10,367 bases of DNA from UBA6176 sp041688515 (GTDB lineage: Bacteria > Verrucomicrobiota > Verrucomicrobiia > Limisphaerales > UBA9464). Position 1 is the stretch's first letter. Every line of letters starts with the position of its first letter. Below, in pieces: positions 6,987 to 10,367 of this stretch. A program made the translations under genes and the position numbers. Under the pieces are notes generated by a model. That model saw only the letters and a list, made by a program, of their open reading frames with translations, was not told where the DNA came from and did no database searches. The stretch lies in NCBI GenBank assembly GCA_041688515.1, contig JBDNHZ010000533.1, positions 1-10,367 of the forward strand. The letters run 5' to 3'.

Positions 6987-7155
6987 CGAAGGCGCTTCGT
7001 TGACCCCGGGCTAATGGCTGAAACGCCTCCGGCGTAGCGGACGCCCGAGCCGCCGGCGACGGCCGCGCCCCCGACCGCTTTTGCACCGGCCCCGACATTG
7101 CCTTTCATCCCCGTCGAAGCCCGCCTTTGCACGCACAGATCCCCCTGCACTGCCC

Positions 7156-7641
7156 ATGTCGTTTCTCAATCTCTGCCTGCGCCGACCAGTCACCGTGCTG
7201 GTGTTGGTGCTCACCGTCGGCCTCGCCGGGGTGCTGGGGCTCCGGCGGATGGCCCGGGACGTGTTCCCGCCCCTCGGCATCCCGACCCTCTACGTGGCGC
7301 AACCGTTCGGCGGGATGGACCCGGCCCAGATGGAAGGTTCCCTCACCTATTTCTACGAGTACCACTTCCTCTACCTGACCGGCATTGAACACGTGGAGTC
7401 GCGCACCATCCAGGGTGCCTCCATCATGAAGCTCCAGTTCCATCCCGGCACGGACATGGCCGCTGCGATGGCTCTGCGTTCTGCCCGTCTCTGCGGTCGT
7501 TTGATCCACCGATTGCACAGATTACACCGAGGGAAGTGCCAGATCCGGGCGGTGGGTTCCCGACCCGAGCCCATCCGCGTACATCCGGGTGATCCGCGGT
7601 CAAATGTCGGGAGGCGCAGGAAGGAAATGAGCCGCGGATGA
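7156..7641 (+). pseudogene. RND efflux permease N-terminal remnant (~106 of ~1040 residues) with repeat-derived tail
   Basis: From ATG 7156 the first ~106 codons (to 7473) encode a clear N-terminus of an AcrB/HAE1-type RND inner-membrane pump. TM1 is MSFLNLCLRRPVTVLVLVLT..., followed by the periplasmic start DVFPPLGIPTLYVAQPFGGMDP, the segment EYHFLYLTGIEHVESRT, and IQGASIMKLQFHPGTDMAAAMA. A full pump is about 1,000-1,050 residues with twelve TM helices; here homology stops abruptly at about 7473. The frame then continues for ~55 codons through repeat-like DNA (Arg/His-rich, unrelated to any pump) to a TGA at 7639-7641. The junction coincides with the start of the repeat copy at 7472. No membrane-fusion partner or outer-membrane channel is nearby. 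I infer a dead gene fragment left by a deletion or repeat insertion; a short single-TM product could still be made but could not transport. Confidence 0.8.
7472..7549 (+). repeat. Dispersed repeat copy B, abutting the truncated RND gene
   Basis: It begins CTCTGCGTTCTG, continues TCTCTGCGGTC, ATCCACCGATTG, CAGATTACACCGAGGGAA, and ends GTGCCAGATCCGGG. It parallels copy A (6902-6986) in the same orientation. It starts within one codon of the last RND-like residue, marking the breakpoint of the permease gene. Similarity was judged by eye and is imperfect. Confidence 0.6.
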
Positions 7642-7660
7642 GCGCGGATGAGCGCGGATG
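7572..7660. repeat. Long imperfect inverted repeat with 3 x 10-bp tandem units
   Basis: The left arm 7572-7599 (CATCCGCG-TACATCCGGGTG-ATCCGCGG) and the right arm 7632-7660 are near reverse complements, with a spacer of about 32 bases. The right arm is itself a tandem array of GCGGATGAGC (7634-7643, 7644-7653, and 7654-7663 with one change). It could fold into a long cruciform or RNA hairpin. It is part of the degraded zone downstream of the RND remnant and may be another member of the dispersed repeat set. Confidence 0.7.
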
Positions 7661-7797
7661 AGGGGCTCCGGCACGTAGTCCCGCCGGTGTCGCAATCTCA
7701 CCTCCACGGGGGACCGCGCCCCGATCCGACCCCGTGAGGCGGCCCCCAGAAAAAGAGCGCGCTCCGGCTTCGTCCCCGCGTTAAGCTGCGCCCGACA

Positions 7798-8283
7798 ATG
7801 TCGTCTGCTGACAAGATCCTCGATGCCTCCTCCCTGCCTGCCTGGCGTGGTCGCCAACGGGCGGAAGGCCGTCGTGTCGTGGTCACCAACGGATGCTTCG
7901 ACCTGCTCCACGCCGGGCACGTCAGCTACCTGGAGACCGCCCGCGCCCAGGGCGACCTGCTCCTCCTCGGGCTCAATGGGGATGACTCCGTCCGCCAACT
8001 CAAGGGCCCGACCCGACCGGTCGTTCCCGAGGAGGATCGCGCGCGGGTTATGGCGGCCCTCGGGTGCGTCGATGCGGTCTGCGTTTTTCCCGAGGTCCGG
8101 GCGGTCCGGTTCCTCGAAGTCGCGCAACCCGATGTGTACGTCAAAGGCGGCGATTACACCCTCGAGACGATCAACCAGGACGAACGCCGGGCCGTGGAAT
8201 CCCACGGGGGCCGGATCGCCTTCATTCCCTTCCTGCCCGGTCGCAGTACCACCGGGCTCCTTTCCAAAATCCAGAAGCTCTGA
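7798..8283 (+). CDS. rfaE2: D-glycero-beta-D-manno-heptose 1-phosphate adenylyltransferase (RfaE2/HldE C-domain type)
   Basis: A 161-residue cytoplasmic nucleotidyltransferase that transfers AMP from ATP to heptose 1-phosphate to make ADP-heptose for the LPS inner core. The signature is complete: VVVTNGCFDLLHAGHVSYLETAR with the HxGH motif HAGH (residues 38-41), GLNGDDSVRQLKGPTRPV, the segment VYVKGGDYTLETINQDER (about 113-130), and GRSTT near the end (148-152), equivalent to the second ATP-binding motif. It is a stand-alone domain of the usual size for organisms that split HldE into separate kinase and adenylyltransferase. The kinase gene is not in the window. TTAAGCT at 7781-7787 may be a -10 element giving a very short leader, but there is no good -35. 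It is followed after six bases by the YhbY-type gene, so the two are likely co-transcribed. Confidence 0.93.
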   Translation: MSSADKILDASSLPAWRGRQRAEGRRVVVTNGCFDLLHAGHVSYLETARAQGDLLLLGLNGDDSVRQLKGPTRPVVPEEDRARVMAALGCVDAVCVFPEVRAVRFLEVAQPDVYVKGGDYTLETINQDERRAVESHGGRIAFIPFLPGRSTTGLLSKIQKL

Positions 8284-8289
8284 ATTTCC

Positions 8290-8613
8290 ATGTCGAACGA
8301 TACTCCGTCCTCCGCAGAACCCCTTGAAAAGCTGCCCAACGCCATGGTGCGCGAGCTCAAGACCCGCGCCCAGAAGCTCGATCCCGTCATCAAGGTGGGT
8401 CACGCCGGCCTGACGCCGGAACTGATCAAGAGCCTCGATCAGGCGCTCGAACTCCACGAACTGGTGAAGGTCAAGTTCACCGGGTTGAAGGAGCAGAAAC
8501 ACGAACTGTTCCCCATCCTCGCCAGTTCCACCCGCAGTCATCTGGTCTGGACCATCGGGCATTGCGCCATCCTGTTCCGTCGTCGGCCGCACCCCGACGC
8601 GAAGAACAAGTAA
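8290..8613 (+). CDS. yhbY: YhbY/CRM-domain RNA-binding protein
   Basis: A 107-residue protein with a single CRM (CRS1-YhbY) domain, an RNA-binding fold linked to 50S ribosomal subunit assembly in E. coli. After a short polar leader (MSNDTPSSAEPLEK) the domain reads LKTRAQKLDPVIKVGHAGLTPELIKSLDQALELHELVKVKF, with the GxxG loop GHAG at residues 37-40. The second half ends SSTRSHLVWTIGHCAILFRR, the usual terminal strand, followed by a basic tail. Length is near the family norm. Here the second half has EQKHELFPILASSTRSH where many homologs have a more compact helix; this is minor. It starts six bases after the rfaE2 stop. No terminator is obvious in the 114 bases before the next gene. Confidence 0.9.
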   Translation: MSNDTPSSAEPLEKLPNAMVRELKTRAQKLDPVIKVGHAGLTPELIKSLDQALELHELVKVKFTGLKEQKHELFPILASSTRSHLVWTIGHCAILFRRRPHPDAKNK

Positions 8614-8727
8614 GTTTCCCCCTTCCCCGACGCGCCCGGCCTTCATAGCCTTACCACCGTTCCCCGGCGGCAAGGCGGCTGATTCGTCCTGTGCCGGCAG
8701 GGTTATTCCAAGAGCACTACCAGTTTT

Positions 8728-9903
8728 ATGGCCAAGAAACAGATCCGCATCGGGCTCATCGGCTACGGCTTCATGGGCCGGGCTCATTCCAACGCCTACG
8801 CCAAGGTCAGCAACTTCTTCGACTCCGAGTACGAACTCGTCCGCCAGGCGGTGTGCGCCCGCGACGAGGAGAAGGTCAAGGCCTTCGCCGACCGCTGGGG
8901 TTACAAGTCCACCGAGACCGACTGGAAGAAGCTGATCGCCCGCGATGACATCGACCTGATCGACATCGCCGTCCCCAACAATCTCCACGCGGAGATGGCG
9001 ATCGCCGCCGCGAAGGCCGGCAAGATGATCCTGTGCGAGAAGCCGCTCGCCATGAATCCCAAGGAGGCCGAGACCATGGTCGCCGCCATCGCCAAGGCCG
9101 GCGTCCCCAACATGGTCTGGTACAACTACCGCCGTTGTCCGGCCGTGGTCCTCGCCAAGCAGTTGATCGACGAAGGCCGCCTCGGCCGGATCTTCCATTA
9201 CCGCGCCAACTTCCTTCAGGACTGGACGATTTCCCCCGAACTGCCCCAGGGCGGCACCGCTCTCTGGCGTCTGGACGCCAAGGCCGCCGGGTCTGGCGTC
9301 ACTGGCGATCTGCTGGCGCATTGCATCGACACCGCCCTCTGGCTCAACGGCGGCATCGCCGACGTCAACGCCATGACCGAGACCTTCATCAAGGAGCGGA
9401 AACACACCCTGACCGGCAAGGTTCAGAAGGTGAGCATCGACGACGCCTGCGCCTTCCTCTGCCATTTCACCAACGGTTCCCTGGGTCTGTTTGAGTCCAC
9501 CCGTTACGCGCGCGGCCACAAGGCGCTCTACACCCTTGAGATCAACGGCGAGAACGGATCCCTCAAGTGGGATCTCCACGATCTCCATCGCCTCCAGTGG
9601 TTCGATCACAAGGACGAGAGCAATCTGCGCGGATGGCGTTCGATCCACGTGTCCGATGGCGACCATCCCTACATGAAGAACTGGTGGGTGCCCGGCCTCC
9701 AGATCGGCTACGAACACTCGTTCGTCCACCACGTCGCCGACTTCCTCAAGGGCCTCGAAACCGGAAGCCCGGCCAAGCCGGATTTCGCCGATGGCCTCGC
9801 CACCGACTACGCCGTGGACGCCGTCCTGTCCTCGGCCAAGACCAAGCGCTGGGTGAAGGTCAAACAGCCCAAGGCTCCCCGGAAGCCGAAGGCCAAGGGC
9901 TGA
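8728..9903 (+). CDS. Gfo/Idh/MocA-family NAD(P)-dependent oxidoreductase
   Basis: A 391-residue dehydrogenase of the glucose-fructose oxidoreductase/inositol dehydrogenase superfamily. The N-terminal Rossmann fold has IRIGLIGYGFMGRAHSNAY with the GxGxxG loop (residues 12-17). CEKPLA carries the catalytic-type EKP lysine (104-106). The C-terminal alpha/beta domain shows GSGVTGDLLAHCIDTALWL, containing the D-x3-H pair (Asp194, His198) expected at the active site. No twin-arginine signal is present, unlike many secreted planctomycete members, so it should be cytoplasmic. Length and the DLLAHCIDTALWLNG block resemble sugar or inositol dehydrogenases, possibly of the levoglucosan/myo-inositol type; the substrate cannot be told from sequence. 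The ATG at 8728 (MAKKQIRIGLIG) is well placed. The C-terminus ends in a Lys/Pro-rich tail (KQPKAPRKPKAKG). It is likely monocistronic, 114 bases after yhbY. Confidence 0.93.
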   Translation: MAKKQIRIGLIGYGFMGRAHSNAYAKVSNFFDSEYELVRQAVCARDEEKVKAFADRWGYKSTETDWKKLIARDDIDLIDIAVPNNLHAEMAIAAAKAGKMILCEKPLAMNPKEAETMVAAIAKAGVPNMVWYNYRRCPAVVLAKQLIDEGRLGRIFHYRANFLQDWTISPELPQGGTALWRLDAKAAGSGVTGDLLAHCIDTALWLNGGIADVNAMTETFIKERKHTLTGKVQKVSIDDACAFLCHFTNGSLGLFESTRYARGHKALYTLEINGENGSLKWDLHDLHRLQWFDHKDESNLRGWRSIHVSDGDHPYMKNWWVPGLQIGYEHSFVHHVADFLKGLETGSPAKPDFADGLATDYAVDAVLSSAKTKRWVKVKQPKAPRKPKAKG

Positions 9904-9993
9904 TCCAGGGAGCCGATTCGCCGGATCGGAAAACCGCAGGTCAATGATTCACCGATGACACGGATGACACAGATGGAAGGGCGGAAAGTCAGA

Positions 9994-10026
9994 GTCTCCT
10001 GACGTCGCCCCGTACTCGTAGGAGAC
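9994..10026. repeat. 7-bp inverted repeat GTCTCCT / AGGAGAC
   Basis: GTCTCCT (9994-10000) pairs exactly with AGGAGAC (10020-10026) around 19 bases that include GACGTC. I recall GAGTCTCCTGACGTC-type words as intergenic repeats in Verrucomicrobia genomes, but this is memory, not a search. Confidence 0.45.
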
Positions 10027-10038
10027 GAGGTCCCGATT

Positions 10039-10084
10039 AAAAAGCACGCCCCGGCCGGAGCTTTCGCTCCCCGGGGCATTTTTT
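10039..10084 (+). terminator. Rho-independent, probably bidirectional terminator
   Basis: GCCCCGG (10048-10054) pairs with CCGGGGC (10071-10077). An inner stem GGAGC/GCTCC (10057-10061 / 10066-10070) encloses a TTTC loop, with a two-base bulge on the left side. A six-T run follows (10079-10084), and five A precede it (10039-10043), so it could work on both strands. It lies about 145 bases after the oxidoreductase stop and would also stop the minus-strand ORF entering from the right edge. Confidence 0.8.
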
Positions 10085-10129
10085 CTTGCCCCTGACAACC
10101 CAACGGGCGACCCGCATCGTCCGGGACCC

Positions 10130-10185
10130 ACGAACGTCGCAAGGCGTCCTGGAGTGCGCGTGGCGTCAGCCACCGCCTTGGCCGC
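10130..10185. repeat. REP-like hairpin fragment
   Basis: CTGGAGTGCGCGTGGC is followed by GTCA and GCCACCGCCTTGG: a short GTGGC/GCCAC stem in a setting that resembles CTGGAGTGCG...CACCGC...TTGG elements I associate with Verrucomicrobia intergenic DNA. The small stem is seen; the family link is recall. Confidence 0.35.
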
Positions 10186-10257
10186 GGGACCTCCGAGTGC
10201 CCTGGACGTGCCCATGCGCCTTGCAGAAAGACGAAGAGGAAATGGGGTCAGATCTAT

Positions 10258-10367
10258 CCGTTTGACATTTGATCCAGGAGCGCTTTCACGAAGCCACCCA
10301 TCTCTGGGTGGTCCGAGGCCCGCTTCCAGAACCTCCGGATGCCTTGCGCCGCCGCCGCGTAACTGAC
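10258..10367 (-). CDS. 3' tail of a minus-strand ORF entering from the right edge, unidentified
   Basis: On the minus strand a frame open from the window edge ends at a TAG (10260-10258). Its last ~36 residues include GIRRFWKRASDHPEMGGF and end FVKALLDQMSNG. The composition is protein-like, with mixed charged and hydrophobic residues in a helix-like pattern, but too little is visible to name a family. Just after its stop the DNA reads GATCTGACCCCATTTCC on the minus strand (GGGGTCAGATC on the plus), a word I associate with ends of REP-linked or transposase units. The ORF may therefore belong to a mobile element; this is speculative. It could also be a chance open frame of GC-rich DNA. Confidence 0.3.

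Larger units (their letters stand above)
6708..7155. other. Repeat-rich intergenic region between bipA and the RND remnant
   Basis: About 450 bases with no convincing gene. Open frames here have Arg/Pro/Ser-heavy compositions typical of non-coding GC-rich DNA. The region contains a perfect 15-bp inverted repeat (6863-6877 / 6902-6916), a segment resembling 7472-7549, and a nested hairpin (CCGGGG at 6981-6986 pairing with 7004-7009, enclosing CGAAG-GCG-CTTCG). A further run of small CG-rich palindromes extends to about 7070. Confidence 0.6.
9904..10257. other. Repeat-mosaic intergenic region, no gene seen
   Basis: After the oxidoreductase stop there are about 350 bases of short repeat-like elements: CCGATGACACGGATGACACA (9952-9971), an AGGAGAC inverted pair (9994-10026), the terminator at 10039-10084, and GTGGC-GTCA-GCCAC within about 10130-10180. 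Open frames across this region are Arg/Pro/Ser-rich and lack family signals. Confidence 0.55.

Noticed and set aside
7081..7155. 25-residue upstream extension of the RND remnant
   Set aside because: RND pumps begin at MSFLNLCLRRP-like TM1; the extension is His/Pro/Arg-rich and not family-like.
7634..7663. CRISPR-like array
   Set aside because: The 10-base units are contiguous without spacers; it is a simple tandem repeat.
7600..9732. 710-codon minus-strand open frame opposite rfaE2, yhbY and the oxidoreductase
   Set aside because: It spans three firm plus-strand genes and their gaps, with Gly/Val/Asp-rich antisense composition; a shadow frame.
10154..10366. 70-codon plus-strand open frame at the right edge
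   Set aside because: Pro/Arg/Ser-rich, no motif, and it overlaps the more protein-like minus-strand tail.

Overview
The window is GC-rich and gene-dense, and the gene content points to a Gram-negative member of the Verrucomicrobiota or the wider PVC group. The main pointers are a Minf_1886-type protein (a family known mostly from Verrucomicrobia and Planctomycetes), a stand-alone heptose-1-phosphate adenylyltransferase (implying heptose-containing LPS), a Gfo/Idh/MocA oxidoreductase of a style common in these phyla, and intergenic DNA full of short imperfect repeats. The assignment is inferred from family knowledge; no search was run.

Layout. Bases 1-1568 (+) are the 3' part of leuS, cut by the window edge. 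It is followed by a 43-residue single-TM protein (1589-1720) and a Minf_1886-family protein (1725-2120), four bases apart. Their stop codon overlaps that of a minus-strand block. Read 5' to 3' on the minus strand, that block is bipA/typA (6647-4803) with a strong hairpin terminator (4731-4760), then a compact gene set: a TusD/DsrE-like protein (4681-4376), a DsrE/F-like protein (4379-3942), a 57-residue TusB/DsrH-like protein (3936-3763), and a polytopic GT-C-like membrane protein (3718-2117).

Bases 6648-7800 form a degraded, repeat-rich zone. It contains a 15-bp perfect inverted repeat, GC-rich hairpins, and the first ~106 codons of an RND efflux permease (7156-7473). The permease homology stops where a second copy of the repeat begins. 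A long imperfect inverted repeat with a 3 x 10 bp tandem array follows.

Bases 7798-8613 (+) hold rfaE2 and a YhbY-type RNA-binding protein six bases apart. Bases 8728-9903 (+) encode a Gfo/Idh/MocA oxidoreductase. The remainder (9904-10367) is a mosaic of short repeats, a likely bidirectional terminator, and the tail of a minus-strand ORF entering from the right edge.

Most genes are housekeeping (tRNA charging, ribosome-associated GTPase, ribosome assembly factor, LPS heptose activation). The least ordinary features are the three-gene DsrE/DsrF/DsrH-like cassette with its very short third member, the repeat-abutted RND remnant, and the micro-ORF/Minf_1886 pair. I found no CRISPR array, tRNA, rRNA or complete transposase.
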